Origin: Streptomyces albiflavescens
GTDB taxonomy: Bacteria; Actinomycetota; Actinomycetes; Streptomycetales; Streptomycetaceae
Reading direction: 5' to 3'
Length of the DNA: 64,000 nt
NCBI RefSeq assembly: GCF_014645835.1
Contig: NZ_BMMM01000007.1
Span: forward strand, 302,251 to 366,250
Part shown: positions 19,865-28,770 of the stretch, in pieces
Layout of the letters: each line of letters starts with the position of its first letter
How positions within the stretch are numbered: the first letter of the stretch is position 1
The notes under the pieces: model-generated
Databases searched by the model: none
Told to the model about the DNA's origin: nothing
What the model saw: only the letters and a program-made list of their open reading frames with translations
Translations under genes and position numbers: made by a program

Positions 19865-20577
19865 CCGCACTGCTGGAGGTCGAAGACCTCAAGGTCGCCT
19901 ACGGCAAGATCGAAGCCGTCAAGGGCATCTCCTTCACCGTCGAAGCCGGCGAGATCGTCACCCTCATCGGCACCAACGGCGCCGGCAAGACGACCACCCT
20001 GCGCACCCTCTCCGGGCTCCTCAAGCCCAGCGCCGGCCGCATCCTCTTCGACGGCAAACCCCTCTCCGGGGTCCCCGCCCACAAGATCGTCGCCCTCGGC
20101 CTCGCCCACTCCCCCGAGGGACGCCACATCTTCCCCCGGCTGACGATCGCCGAAAACCTCCAACTCGGCGCGTTCCTGCGCTCCGACAAGGCCGGCATCG
20201 AGAAGGACATCCAGCGGGCCTACGACCTGTTCCCCATCCTCGGGGAACGCCGTAAGCAGGCCGCCGGAACCCTCTCCGGCGGTGAACAGCAGATGCTCGC
20301 GATGGGCCGGGCGCTGATGTCCCAGCCCAAGCTGCTCATGCTCGACGAACCCTCCATGGGCCTCTCGCCGATCATGATGCAGAAGATCATGGCCACCATC
20401 GCCGAACTCAAGGCCTCCGGCACGACCATCCTCCTCGTCGAGCAGAACGCCCAGGCGGCGCTCTCCCTCGCCGACCAAGGACACGTCATGGAGGTCGGCA
20501 ACATCGTGCTCTCCGGCACGGGGCAGGACCTGCTGCACGACGAATCCGTGCGGAAGGCGTACCTCGGCGAGGACTGA
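19861..20577 (+). CDS. livF: branched-chain amino-acid ABC transporter ATPase LivF
   Basis: 238-aa ATP-binding subunit of normal length. Walker A GTNGAGKTT, signature LSGGEQQMLAMGRAL, Walker B LLMLDEPSMGLSP and switch VEQNA, the LivF form of the H-loop region. It pairs with LivG to energise LivHM. GTG start overlapping the livG stop. Last gene of the operon; a 13-bp GC-rich hairpin begins 21 bp after the stop. Confidence 0.95.
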   Translation: MTALLEVEDLKVAYGKIEAVKGISFTVEAGEIVTLIGTNGAGKTTTLRTLSGLLKPSAGRILFDGKPLSGVPAHKIVALGLAHSPEGRHIFPRLTIAENLQLGAFLRSDKAGIEKDIQRAYDLFPILGERRKQAAGTLSGGEQQMLAMGRALMSQPKLLMLDEPSMGLSPIMMQKIMATIAELKASGTTILLVEQNAQAALSLADQGHVMEVGNIVLSGTGQDLLHDESVRKAYLGED

Positions 20578-20597
20578 GTTCGCTCCGGGTGTACGAA

Positions 20598-20632
20598 GAG
20601 GCCCGCGCCCTTGTCAGGGGGGCGCGGGCCTC
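20598..20632. terminator. bidirectional terminator, livF / ANTAR regulator
   Basis: GAGGCCCGCGCCC and its perfect complement GGGCGCGGGCCTC flank a 9-nt loop, between the convergent livF and ANTAR regulator genes. Confidence 0.85.
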
Positions 20633-20654
20633 TCGCTGTACCGCAGCTCCGGGA

Positions 20655-21311
20655 CTAACCCTTCGCGGACTTCTTCTCCTCGGCGTCCTCGATGACCGCC
20701 TCGGCGACCTGCTGCATGGACATACGGCGGTCCATGGAGGTCTTCTGAATCCACCGGAACGCGGCCGGCTCGGTCAGCCCGTACTGGGTCTGCAGCACCG
20801 ACTTCGCACGGTCGACGAGCTTCCGCGTCTCCAGCCGCTGCGTGAGATCCGCGATCTCCTTCTCCAGCGCCTTCAGCTCCGTGAAACGCGAGACGGCCAT
20901 CTCGATCGCCGGCACGACGTCACTCTTGCTGAACGGCTTCACCAGGTACGCCATCGCGCCGGCGTCGCGCGCACGCTCCACGAGGTCGCGCTGCGAGAAG
21001 GCGGTGAGCATGAGGACGGGGGCGATGGACTCCTCGGCGATCTTCTCCGCCGCGGAGATCCCGTCCAGCTTGGGCATCTTCACGTCGAGAATCACGAGGT
21101 CCGGGCGGTGCTCGCGAGCCAGCTCGATGGCCTGCTCGCCGTCCCCCGCCTCCCCTACGACGGAGTAGCCCTCTTCCTCCAGCATCTCTTTGAGGTCGAG
21201 ACGGATCAGCGCCTCGTCCTCAGCGATGACGACGCGGGTCGTCAGCGGAGGCACGTGCGACTTGTCGTCGTCGGGCGCGTCTACGGGCTGGGGCGACTCG
21301 GGGGCGGTCAC
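20655..21311 (-). CDS. ANTAR-domain response regulator (PdtaR-like)
   Basis: 218-aa RNA-binding response regulator. A receiver domain (about residues 25-140) has the acidic pocket EDE, the phosphoacceptor Asp in VILDVKMP, and the Thr/Lys switch residues (LMLTAFS, YLVKPFS). A coiled-coil ANTAR domain (about 150-210) follows, with QRLETRKLVDRAKSVLQ and AFRWIQKTSMDRRMSMQQVA. ANTAR proteins bind paired RNA hairpins to prevent termination. This is the streptomycete counterpart of mycobacterial PdtaR; its cognate kinase is not in the window. GTG start. Faces the liv operon and is divergent from the tRNA. Confidence 0.9.
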   Translation of the reverse strand: MTAPESPQPVDAPDDDKSHVPPLTTRVVIAEDEALIRLDLKEMLEEEGYSVVGEAGDGEQAIELAREHRPDLVILDVKMPKLDGISAAEKIAEESIAPVLMLTAFSQRDLVERARDAGAMAYLVKPFSKSDVVPAIEMAVSRFTELKALEKEIADLTQRLETRKLVDRAKSVLQTQYGLTEPAAFRWIQKTSMDRRMSMQQVAEAVIEDAEEKKSAKG

Positions 21312-21413
21312 GGGGGCTCCTCGTTCAGGGCGCGGGGTACTGCTCCCAAGAGACTACCCAGCTGCGGTATGGTGGTGGCACGGCGGGTGACCGCTGACCT
21401 TCGTTTCGAAGGG

Positions 21414-21486
21414 GCCCCGGTAGCCCAGCGGTAGAGGCCATGGATTCAAAACCCATACAGCGTCGGTTCGAATCCGACTCGGGGCA
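21414..21486 (+). tRNA. tRNA with CAA anticodon (nominally Leu), short variable loop
   Basis: A 73-nt cloverleaf reads directly: acceptor GCCCCGG/TCGGGGC (one G-T), D-stem GCC/GGC with GG in the loop, anticodon stem ATGGA/CCCAT with an A-C mismatch next to the loop, anticodon loop TTCAAAA (anticodon CAA at 21447-21449), a 5-nt variable loop ACAGC, T-arm GTCGG-TTCGAAT-CCGAC and discriminator A at 21486. CCA is not encoded. CAA reads Leu UUG, but bacterial tRNA-Leu normally has a long variable arm, absent here. Confidence 0.9.
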
Positions 21487-21514
21487 CTTTTCCTTGGATT
21501 TCAAGGTCGCCACA

Positions 21515-21554
21515 AAAAAGCGGATGTTCCCATTCTCGTGAACATCCGCTTTTT
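21515..21554 (+). terminator. intrinsic terminator after the tRNA
   Basis: Perfect 15-bp stem, AAAAAGCGGATGTTC paired with GAACATCCGCTTTTT, around a 10-nt loop. The T-run in the right arm makes this a classical Rho-independent terminator 28 bp beyond the tRNA. Confidence 0.93.
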
Positions 21555-21592
21555 GCTACGTGTCGTAACGATCAGTCGCACAGGGTGTCCAC

Positions 21593-22354
21593 ATGTACGA
21601 CGTGGGCACACGTAAGCGGGCTTTGGCGTTGGTGGCTCAAGGGCGCAGCCTGAACTCGGTGAGCAAGGAGACGGGCGTCTCTCGGGCCGCCATCCGCTCC
21701 TGGCAGAGCCGCATCGAACCTCGCAGACGCTCCGGCAGCCCCTGCCCCAGGTGCCAGGACGTACCGGCCCCGCCTGCGAACCAGGCGGCGTACGCCTACC
21801 TGTTGGGGCTCTACCTGGGCGACGGGTGTATCAACGCCCATCGGAGAGGCGTCTACTTCATCCGCATCGTGTTGGACAACGCCTGGCCCGGCATCATCGA
21901 CGCATGCGAAGCCGCCATGCGATCCGTCCGCCCGGACAACAGCGTATGCCGCGTCAAGAAGCAGGGCTGCGTCGCAGTCACCGGCTCCAGCAAACACTGG
22001 CCCTGCCTCATCCCTCAGCATGGGCCCGGCATGAAGCACAACCGCAAGATCGCCCTCGAACCCTGGCAACAGGCCATCGTCGACACCCACCCCTGGGAGT
22101 TCATCCGAGGGCTCATCCACTCCGACGGCTGCCGCGTCACCAACTGGACCGAGAAGGTCATCGACGGCGAGCGCAAGCGCTACGAGTACCCGCGGTACTT
22201 CTTCACGAATCTCTCCGCGGACATCAGGCAGCTCTACACCGACACCCTCGGCAAGGTCGGTGTCGACTGGAAGCAACCTAACGCGCGCAACATCTCGGTC
22301 GCCCGGCGCGCCTCCGTCGCCCTCATGGACACCCACGTGGGCCCCAAGTACTGA
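21593..22354 (+). CDS. HTH-LAGLIDADG homing-endonuclease-like protein
   Basis: 253-aa protein not inside an intron or intein. Residues 5-42 form a helix-turn-helix resembling transposase/recombinase DNA-binding heads (VSKETGVSRAAIRSW). A CPRC knuckle at 51-54 is followed by two LAGLIDADG-type motifs: LLGLYLGDG (70-78) and FIRGLIHSDG (170-179), each ending in the acidic residue that binds catalytic metal. A two-motif single chain normally folds as a pseudo-dimeric meganuclease. ATG start, AGGG upstream. It sits 107 bp after the tRNA. Nuclease activity is inferred; it may have been recruited as a regulator. Confidence 0.75.
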   Translation: MYDVGTRKRALALVAQGRSLNSVSKETGVSRAAIRSWQSRIEPRRRSGSPCPRCQDVPAPPANQAAYAYLLGLYLGDGCINAHRRGVYFIRIVLDNAWPGIIDACEAAMRSVRPDNSVCRVKKQGCVAVTGSSKHWPCLIPQHGPGMKHNRKIALEPWQQAIVDTHPWEFIRGLIHSDGCRVTNWTEKVIDGERKRYEYPRYFFTNLSADIRQLYTDTLGKVGVDWKQPNARNISVARRASVALMDTHVGPKY

Positions 22355-22461
22355 CCCCGCAATATGACCCGTCACTGTCTGCGCGGCCGTCCGTTGGGAG
22401 CTGCCCCAGATCGCGAAAGAACCGTTGACCGGAGTGACCGCCCGGGGCGATCTTCGGCCGC

Positions 22462-24369
22462 ATGACTCCCATGAACCGACGAGGTTTCGTCGCGGCGGCC
22501 GCCGGTGCGGCTGCGGCGGCCGTGTCCCTGAATCCGCAGTCCGCCACCGCGTTGGATGCCCGTAGCGCCAGTACGGCGGACACCGGCGACTTCGAGGACG
22601 CCGACCGGGGGTTCATCGCCGCTCTGGAACCCGGAGTCGTGAAGAACGCCGCCGGCGACGTCGTATGGGACAACGACGCGTATGACTTCCTCACGGGGGA
22701 CGCCCCGAAAACCGCGAACGCCGGCCTCTGGCGGCAGTCACAACTGACGTGCAAGCAGGGGCTGTACAAGGTCGCCGACCGGATCCATCAAGTCCGCGGG
22801 CTGGACATCTCCAACATGACGATCGTCGAGGGCGACACCGGGATTGTCGTCATCGACCCCCTGATCTCCGCCGAGACGGCCGCAGCCGCGCTGAAGCTGT
22901 ACCGCGAGCATGTGGCCGACAAGGAGGTCACCGGGCTCGTCTACACCCACCCGCACGTCGATCACTACGGCGGCTGCCGTGGTGTACTGCCCGACGGGGC
23001 CGGGGACGTTCCCATCCTCGCGCCCGAAGGGTTCATGGAGCACGCCGTCTCCGAGAACGTCTACGCGGGGACGGCGATGACCCGCCGGTCGATCTACATG
23101 TACGGCGCCCATCTCGACAAAGGACCCGCCGCGCAGATCGGCTGCGGGCTCGGGCAGAACATCTCGGCCGGCACCATCGGGCTCCTGGAGCCGACCGTGT
23201 ACGTCTCCACGACCGGGCACCGCGAGACCGTCGACGGGGTCGTCATGGAGTTCCAGATGACGCCGGGGACGGAGGCCCCGGCCGAGATGAACTTCCTCTT
23301 TCCCGAGCTGCGTGCCGTCTGTATGGCGGAGAACGCGACGCACACGATGCACAACATCGTCACCTTGCGCGGGGCGCAGGTCCGGGACGCCAAGCAGTGG
23401 GCCGCGTATCTGACCGAGTCGATCGGGCTGTACGACGGCCGGGTCGACGTCGCTTTCGCCTCGCACCACTGGCCGACGTGGGGCAACGAGGAGATCGTCG
23501 CGCTTCTCGAGCGGCAGCGGGATGTGTACGCGTACATGCATGACCAGACTCTCCGGATGCTGAATTCCGGGATGACCGGGCGGGAGATCGCGGAGGAGTT
23601 CGTGCTGCCTCCGGCGCTTGCCGAGGTGTGGGCGAACAGGGGTTATTACGGGTCTCTGAGTCATAACGTGAAGGGTATTTATCAGCGTTACATGGGGTGG
23701 TTCGATGCGAATCCCGCGCATTTGTGGGAACATCCGCCGGTCGCCGAGGCTAAGCGGTATGTGAAGGCATTGGGTGGGGTGTCTTCCGCTGTTTCGAAGG
23801 CGCGGGGATGCGTTCGGGATGGCGATCTGCGGTTTGCGGCGACTCTGCTCAATCATTGCGTTTTCGCGGAGCCGGATTCCGAGAGGCCGAAGGAGCTTCT
23901 GGCGCAGGTCTACGAGAAGCTGGCGTATGCGACCGAGAACGCCGTGTGGCGGAATTTCTATCTGACCGGTGCGATGGAGCTTCGTGAGGGCGTGAAGCCG
24001 CCTTCGGCCGGGTCGGACAGTTCGGATGTGAAGGCCGCGCTGTCCGTGGATCAGCTGATCGACGCGATGTCGGTGCGGGTGAACGGTCCGAAGGCGTGGG
24101 ATCTGGATCTGGCGATCGACTGGTATCTGCCGGGGCAGGGCAGGTACTGGCATCTGCGGCTGAAGAACGGGGTGTTGACCCATACCTCCGATGCGAAGGC
24201 CGGTGCCGGCGCCGGGCTCACGCTCACCATGTCCAAGGCGCAGTTGTTGCAGCTGCTGGCCGGTAGGGGGCTGGGGTCGATCGGGACCTCCGGTGACACG
24301 GCGCTGCTCACGAAGCTGTTCTCGGTGATCGTGACGCCGACGGCGGACTTCAACATCGTCACGCCGTAG
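22462..24369 (+). CDS. type III alkylsulfatase (metallo-beta-lactamase fold)
   Basis: 635-aa enzyme related to SdsA1/BDS1, which hydrolyse primary or secondary alkyl sulfate esters. The N-terminus MTPMNRRGFVAAAAGAAAAA is a short twin-arginine-like signal. The metal-binding motif THPHVDHYGG lies at about residues 162-171, with ENATHTMHN and ASHHWPTWGN giving further ligands. An alkylsulfatase dimerisation domain follows and an SCP2-like domain ends the protein. From about 23,560 to 24,180 the codons use many more A/T third positions than the first half or the neighbours, suggesting recombination. It converges on pyk with a shared terminator. Confidence 0.9.
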   Translation: MTPMNRRGFVAAAAGAAAAAVSLNPQSATALDARSASTADTGDFEDADRGFIAALEPGVVKNAAGDVVWDNDAYDFLTGDAPKTANAGLWRQSQLTCKQGLYKVADRIHQVRGLDISNMTIVEGDTGIVVIDPLISAETAAAALKLYREHVADKEVTGLVYTHPHVDHYGGCRGVLPDGAGDVPILAPEGFMEHAVSENVYAGTAMTRRSIYMYGAHLDKGPAAQIGCGLGQNISAGTIGLLEPTVYVSTTGHRETVDGVVMEFQMTPGTEAPAEMNFLFPELRAVCMAENATHTMHNIVTLRGAQVRDAKQWAAYLTESIGLYDGRVDVAFASHHWPTWGNEEIVALLERQRDVYAYMHDQTLRMLNSGMTGREIAEEFVLPPALAEVWANRGYYGSLSHNVKGIYQRYMGWFDANPAHLWEHPPVAEAKRYVKALGGVSSAVSKARGCVRDGDLRFAATLLNHCVFAEPDSERPKELLAQVYEKLAYATENAVWRNFYLTGAMELREGVKPPSAGSDSSDVKAALSVDQLIDAMSVRVNGPKAWDLDLAIDWYLPGQGRYWHLRLKNGVLTHTSDAKAGAGAGLTLTMSKAQLLQLLAGRGLGSIGTSGDTALLTKLFSVIVTPTADFNIVTP

Positions 24370-24377
24370 GAAGGCCC

Positions 24378-24407
24378 AAGGGGGCCCTCTTTGAGAAGGG
24401 CCCCCTT
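24378..24407. terminator. bidirectional terminator, alkylsulfatase / pyk
   Basis: AAGGGGGCCCT pairs perfectly with AGGGCCCCCTT around an 8-nt loop, midway between the two convergent stop codons. Confidence 0.85.
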
Positions 24408-24436
24408 TGCGGCCTGCTCGGGGCTGTCGTCGCGTA

Positions 24437-25873
24437 CTACTTGGGACTGTCGTCCTCGCCGATGTGGTGCACCCGTACGAGGTTCGTCGAGCCGGAGACT
24501 CCGGGCGGCGAGCCGGCCGTGATGACGACGATGTCGCCCTTCTGGCAGCGGCCGTGGTTGAGGAGGAGCTCGTCGACCTGGTCGACCATGGCGTCGGTGG
24601 AGCCGACGTGGGGACCGAGGAGGGTTTCGACGCCCCAGGTGAGGTTGAGCTGGGAACGGGTCGCCGGGTCCGGGGTGAAGGCCAGCAGGGGGATGGGCGA
24701 GCGGTAGCGCGACAGGCGCCGGACGGTGTCGCCGGACTGGGTGAAGGCGACGAGGAACTTGGCGCCGAGGAAGTCGCCCATTTCGGCGGCGGCTCGGGCG
24801 ACGGCGCCGCCCTGGGTGCGGGGCTTGTTGCGTTCGGTCAGCGGCGGCAGCCCCTTGGCGAGGATGTCCTCCTCGGCGGCTTCGACGATGCGGGCCATCG
24901 TCTTGACCGTCTCGATGGGGTATTTGCCGACGCTGGTCTCCCCGGACAGCATCACCGCGTCCGTGCCGTCGATGACCGCGTTGGCGACGTCCGAGGCTTC
25001 CGCCCGGGTGGGGCGGGAGTTGTCGATCATCGAGTCGAGCATCTGGGTGGCGACGATGACCGGCTTGGCGTTGCGCTTGGCGAGCTTGATGGCGCGCTTC
25101 TGGACGATGGGGACCTGTTCCAGGGGCATCTCGACGCCGAGGTCGCCGCGGGCGACCATGATGCCGTCGAAGGCGGCGACGATGTCGTCGATGTTGTCGA
25201 CGGCCTGGGGCTTCTCCACCTTGGCGATCACGGGGAGGCGGCGGCCCTCTTCGTCCATGATGCGGTGGACGTCCACGATGTCCTTGCCGCTTCTGACGAA
25301 CGACAGTGCGATGACGTCGAAGCCCGAGCGGAGAGCCCAGCGGAGGTCCGCTTCGTCCTTGTCGGAGAGGGCGGGGACGGAGACGGCGACGCCGGGGAGG
25401 TTGAGGCCTTTGTGGTCGGAGACCATGCCGCCTTCGACGACGGTGGTGTGGACGCGGGGTCCGTCGACAGCGGTGACTTCGAGGGTGACCTTGCCGTCGT
25501 CGACGAGGATGCGTTCACCGGGGGTGACGTCGGCGGCGAGTCCTTGGTAGGTCGTTCCGCAGGTCTGACGGTCGCCCTCGACGCCTTCTTCGACGGTGAC
25601 GGTGAAGGTGTCTCCGCGTTCAAGGAGTACGGGGCCTTCGCTGAAGCGGCCGAGTCGGATCTTCGGGCCTTGAAGGTCGGCGAGGATTCCGACGCTGCGA
25701 CCGGTCTCGTCGGAGGCCTTTCGCACGTGGTGGTAGCGCTCCTCGTGTTCGGCGTAGGTGCCGTGGCTGAGGTTGAAGCGGGCTACGTCCATTCCGGCTT
25801 CGACCAGGGCTTTGATCTGGTCGTACGAGTCGGTGGCGGGGCCCAATGTACAGACGATTTTTGCTCGGCGCAT
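24437..25873 (-). CDS. pyk: pyruvate kinase
   Basis: 478-aa glycolytic enzyme converting phosphoenolpyruvate and ADP to pyruvate and ATP. RRAKIVCTLGPA and ARFNLSHGT at the N-terminus, LADLQGPKIRLG, the active-site segment VIAKVEKPQAVDNID, MVARGDLGVEMP and MLDSMIDNSRPTRAEASDVANAV are all intact, and the length matches the bacterial enzyme. ATG start. Single gene; the 211-bp spacer upstream holds a TTGACA on the opposite strand but no clear pyk promoter. Confidence 0.97.
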   Translation of the reverse strand: MRRAKIVCTLGPATDSYDQIKALVEAGMDVARFNLSHGTYAEHEERYHHVRKASDETGRSVGILADLQGPKIRLGRFSEGPVLLERGDTFTVTVEEGVEGDRQTCGTTYQGLAADVTPGERILVDDGKVTLEVTAVDGPRVHTTVVEGGMVSDHKGLNLPGVAVSVPALSDKDEADLRWALRSGFDVIALSFVRSGKDIVDVHRIMDEEGRRLPVIAKVEKPQAVDNIDDIVAAFDGIMVARGDLGVEMPLEQVPIVQKRAIKLAKRNAKPVIVATQMLDSMIDNSRPTRAEASDVANAVIDGTDAVMLSGETSVGKYPIETVKTMARIVEAAEEDILAKGLPPLTERNKPRTQGGAVARAAAEMGDFLGAKFLVAFTQSGDTVRRLSRYRSPIPLLAFTPDPATRSQLNLTWGVETLLGPHVGSTDAMVDQVDELLLNHGRCQKGDIVVITAGSPPGVSGSTNLVRVHHIGEDDSPK

Positions 25874-26084
25874 GGTTCGAGCCTAGGCCTTACCGGTGGG
25901 TAGAGAATTGGTCGTGCGTGACTACCCAACAACCTTTGCGTGAAGAGCTATTGACAACTGTTGAATTGTGCGTGGGTCCGCTCCGATGAGCAGAGCGGGT
26001 TTTGGGTACGCCCCGGTCGCATTTATCCATTCATCCGCGAGCCTCCGCACAGGAGAAGCGTTCGGTCACCGACCGTCACATTCT

Positions 26085-26822
26085 CTACAACTGCGGTGGC
26101 GCCATCGTGAATCGGGCGTTGACCTGGGCGTAGACGTGTTGGCGCTGGGGTTCGAGGTCGAGGCCGGCGGCTTCGTCCTCGATGGGGCCGCCGCCATAGG
26201 CGGATCTGGCGCGCATGGCGCGGGAGGCCTGGGCTTCGAAGGCGTACGGCTGGGCGCTTTCGGCGCCGATGTCGGCGAGTTCGACGAGGGCGGAGAGGTG
26301 GGTCCCGAGCGCTTCGGCGTATTCGCGGGCGCGTTGGAGGGCTTCCCGGACGGCTTGCTGCCTGGCGGTGCGGTGGGCGGGTGAGTCGGGGCGCAGGGCC
26401 CACCAGGGACCGTCGACGCGGGTGAGGTCGCGGTCCGCGAGTGCGGTGGTGAGTTCTCCGAGTGCGGTGAAGTCGGTGAGGTCGGCGGTGATGTGGACGC
26501 GGCCGTGGTAGGTACGGACGCGTTCGCCGCGGCCGCGTCTGCTGAGTTCGGGGCTGATGGAGAAGGCGCCGGTTTCCAGGCGTTCGACCGCGTCGCCGTA
26601 GGACTTCACGAGGTCGAGGGCGGCGGCGTTGCGGCGGGTGAGGTCGGCGAGGGCTTCGCGGCGGTCCCGGCCGTGGGCCTCGACGGTGATGCCGATGCGG
26701 GCGATCTCGGGGTCGACTTCGAGGTGGGCTTCGCCTCGGACGGCGATGCGCGGGGATTCGGGTGTGCCGTAGGGGACGGCGGGTTGGGGTTCTTGTGGGG
26801 TGGAGTCCGCGGTGGGGGCCAT
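26085..26822 (-). CDS. SIMPL (DUF541) domain protein
   Basis: About 245-aa protein with a SIMPL/DUF541 domain: IAVRGEAHLEVDPEIARIGITVEA at the start of the domain, a central AALDLVKSYGDAVERLETGAFSISPE and the AREYAEALGTHLSALVEL helix. There is no signal peptide, so it is probably cytoplasmic. Function of the family is not defined. The ATG at 26822 is used; a GTG 14 codons upstream (26864) is possible but lacks a ribosome binding site. A second, shorter SIMPL protein is encoded at about 53.6 kb. Confidence 0.78.
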   Translation of the reverse strand: MAPTADSTPQEPQPAVPYGTPESPRIAVRGEAHLEVDPEIARIGITVEAHGRDRREALADLTRRNAAALDLVKSYGDAVERLETGAFSISPELSRRGRGERVRTYHGRVHITADLTDFTALGELTTALADRDLTRVDGPWWALRPDSPAHRTARQQAVREALQRAREYAEALGTHLSALVELADIGAESAQPYAFEAQASRAMRARSAYGGGPIEDEAAGLDLEPQRQHVYAQVNARFTMAPPQL

Positions 26823-26960
26823 ACGTCCCACTCTGTCACCGGGAGAGCCGGTTGTGGTGCTCACAGGTCATCAGATCGAAACCTTCTGGACCTGTTGCGG
26901 GGTTGGCTGTTGGGCCAGAATCTACGCGCGTCGTTGACCCTTTCCCTAGGAGCCACAGAG

Positions 26961-28766
26961 ATGCCGTTGAACCGCCGGAAGTTCCTGAAGAAGTCCGCCG
27001 TGACGGGTGCGGGAGTCGCGCTCGCCGGGGCGGCCGCGGCTCCGGCGGCGCAGGCTGCCGAGACCTCGGGAGGCACGAAGTCGCCGAAGCGGTACTCGCT
27101 GACGGTCATGGGCACGACGGATCTGCACGGCCATGTGTTCAACTGGGACTACTTCAAGGACGCGGAGTACACGGACAAGGCGGGCAACGCGCAGGGTCTG
27201 GCGCGGATTTCGACGCTGGTGAACGAGATCCGCAAGGAGAAGGGCCACTGCAACACGCTGCTGCTGGACGCGGGCGACACGATCCAGGGCACTCCGCTGA
27301 CGTACTACTACGCGAAGGTGGATCCGATCACCGCCAAGGGCGGTCCGATCCACCCGATGGCGCAGGCGATGAACGCGATCGGGTTCGACGCCGCGGCGCT
27401 CGGCAATCACGAGTTCAACTACGGCATCGAGACGTTGCGGAAGTTCGAGTCGCAGTGTCACTTCCCGCTGCTGGGCGCGAACGCGCTGGACGCGAAGACG
27501 CTGAAGCCGGCGTTCCCTCCGTACTTCATCAAGGAGTTCTACGTCCACGGCGCCCCGCCGGTGAAGGTGGCGGTCCTCGGTCTGACGAACCCGGGTATCG
27601 CGATCTGGGACAAGGCCTATGTCCAGGGCAAGTTGACGTTTCCGGGTCTGGAGGAGCAGGCGGCGAAGTGGGTTCCGAAGCTGCGGTCGATGGGTGCGGA
27701 CGTCGTGGTCGTGTCGGCGCACTCCGGCTCGTCGGGCACCTCGTCGTACGGTGACCAGCTGCCGTACGTCGAGAACTCGGCGGCGCTGGTAGCGCAGCAG
27801 GTGCCGGGTATCGACGCGATTCTCGTCGGGCACGCGCATGTGGAGATTCCCGAGCTGAAGGTCACCAACACGGCGACCGGAAAGACGGTCGTGCTGTCGG
27901 AGCCGCTGGCGTACGCGGAGCGGTTGTCGGTCTTCGACGTCGAGTTGGTCTTCGAGAAGGGGAAGTGGCAGGTCGAGTCGGTGGCGGCGACGGTCCGCAA
28001 CTCGAACTCGGTGGCCGACGACCCGAAGATCACCAAGTTGTTGAAGGACGAGCACGACGTGGTCGTCGCGTATGTCAACCAGGTGGTCGGTACGGCGACC
28101 GAGACGCTGACGACGGTGGAGGCGCGGTACAAGGACGCCCCGATCATCGACCTGATCACCAAGGTCCAGGAGGACGTGGTCAAGGCGGCGCTGGCGGGCA
28201 CGGCGTACGCGTCGCTGCCGGTGATCGCGCAGGCGTCGCCGTTCTCCCGTACGTCGGAGATTCCGGCCGGCGATGTGACGATCCGGGACCTGTCGAGCCT
28301 GTATGTGTACGACAACACGCTGGTCGCGAAGGTGATGACGGGGGCGCAGATCCGGGCGTACCTGGAGTACTCGGCGAACTACTTCGTGCGGACGGCGGCG
28401 GGCACGGTGATCGACACGGAGAAGCTGACGAACGCGAACAACCGCCCCGACTACAACTACGACTACGTGTCGGGTCTTCAGTACGACATCGACATCGCGC
28501 AGGCGGAGGGCTCGCGGATCAAGAACCTGAGCTACAACGGTGCGGCGCTGGACGACGCGCAGCAGTTCGTGCTGGCGGTGAACAACTACCGGGCCAATGG
28601 TGGCGGCGCCTTCCCGCATGTCGCTTCGGCCACCGAGGTGTGGTCGGAGTCGACGGAGATCCGTACGCGGATCGCCGAGTGGGTGACCGCGAAGGGCACG
28701 CTCGACCCGAAGGAGTTCGCTTCGGTGGACTGGAAGCTGACGCGGGACGGCACGCCCGTCTTCTAG
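26961..28766 (+). CDS. Tat-exported 5'-nucleotidase / 2',3'-cyclic phosphodiesterase
   Basis: 601-aa secreted metallophosphoesterase of the UshA/CpdB family. A twin-arginine signal (NRRKFLKKSAVTGAGVALAG, residues 4-23) leads into the calcineurin-like domain with TTDLHGHVFNWD, LDAGDTIQGTP, ALGNHEFNYG and GHAHVEIP metal ligands. The C-terminal 5-nucleotidase domain begins about residue 350 and contains the substrate-binding NNYRANGGGAFP. It would release phosphate and nucleoside from extracellular nucleotides. ATG start 8 nt after AGGAG. Divergent from the SIMPL gene. Confidence 0.92.
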   Translation: MPLNRRKFLKKSAVTGAGVALAGAAAAPAAQAAETSGGTKSPKRYSLTVMGTTDLHGHVFNWDYFKDAEYTDKAGNAQGLARISTLVNEIRKEKGHCNTLLLDAGDTIQGTPLTYYYAKVDPITAKGGPIHPMAQAMNAIGFDAAALGNHEFNYGIETLRKFESQCHFPLLGANALDAKTLKPAFPPYFIKEFYVHGAPPVKVAVLGLTNPGIAIWDKAYVQGKLTFPGLEEQAAKWVPKLRSMGADVVVVSAHSGSSGTSSYGDQLPYVENSAALVAQQVPGIDAILVGHAHVEIPELKVTNTATGKTVVLSEPLAYAERLSVFDVELVFEKGKWQVESVAATVRNSNSVADDPKITKLLKDEHDVVVAYVNQVVGTATETLTTVEARYKDAPIIDLITKVQEDVVKAALAGTAYASLPVIAQASPFSRTSEIPAGDVTIRDLSSLYVYDNTLVAKVMTGAQIRAYLEYSANYFVRTAAGTVIDTEKLTNANNRPDYNYDYVSGLQYDIDIAQAEGSRIKNLSYNGAALDDAQQFVLAVNNYRANGGGAFPHVASATEVWSESTEIRTRIAEWVTAKGTLDPKEFASVDWKLTRDGTPVF

Positions 28767-28770
28767 GGCT

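Noticed and set aside
21414..22354. tRNA-integrated genomic island
   Set aside because: No integrase, no second copy of the tRNA 3' end, and core genes continue directly downstream.
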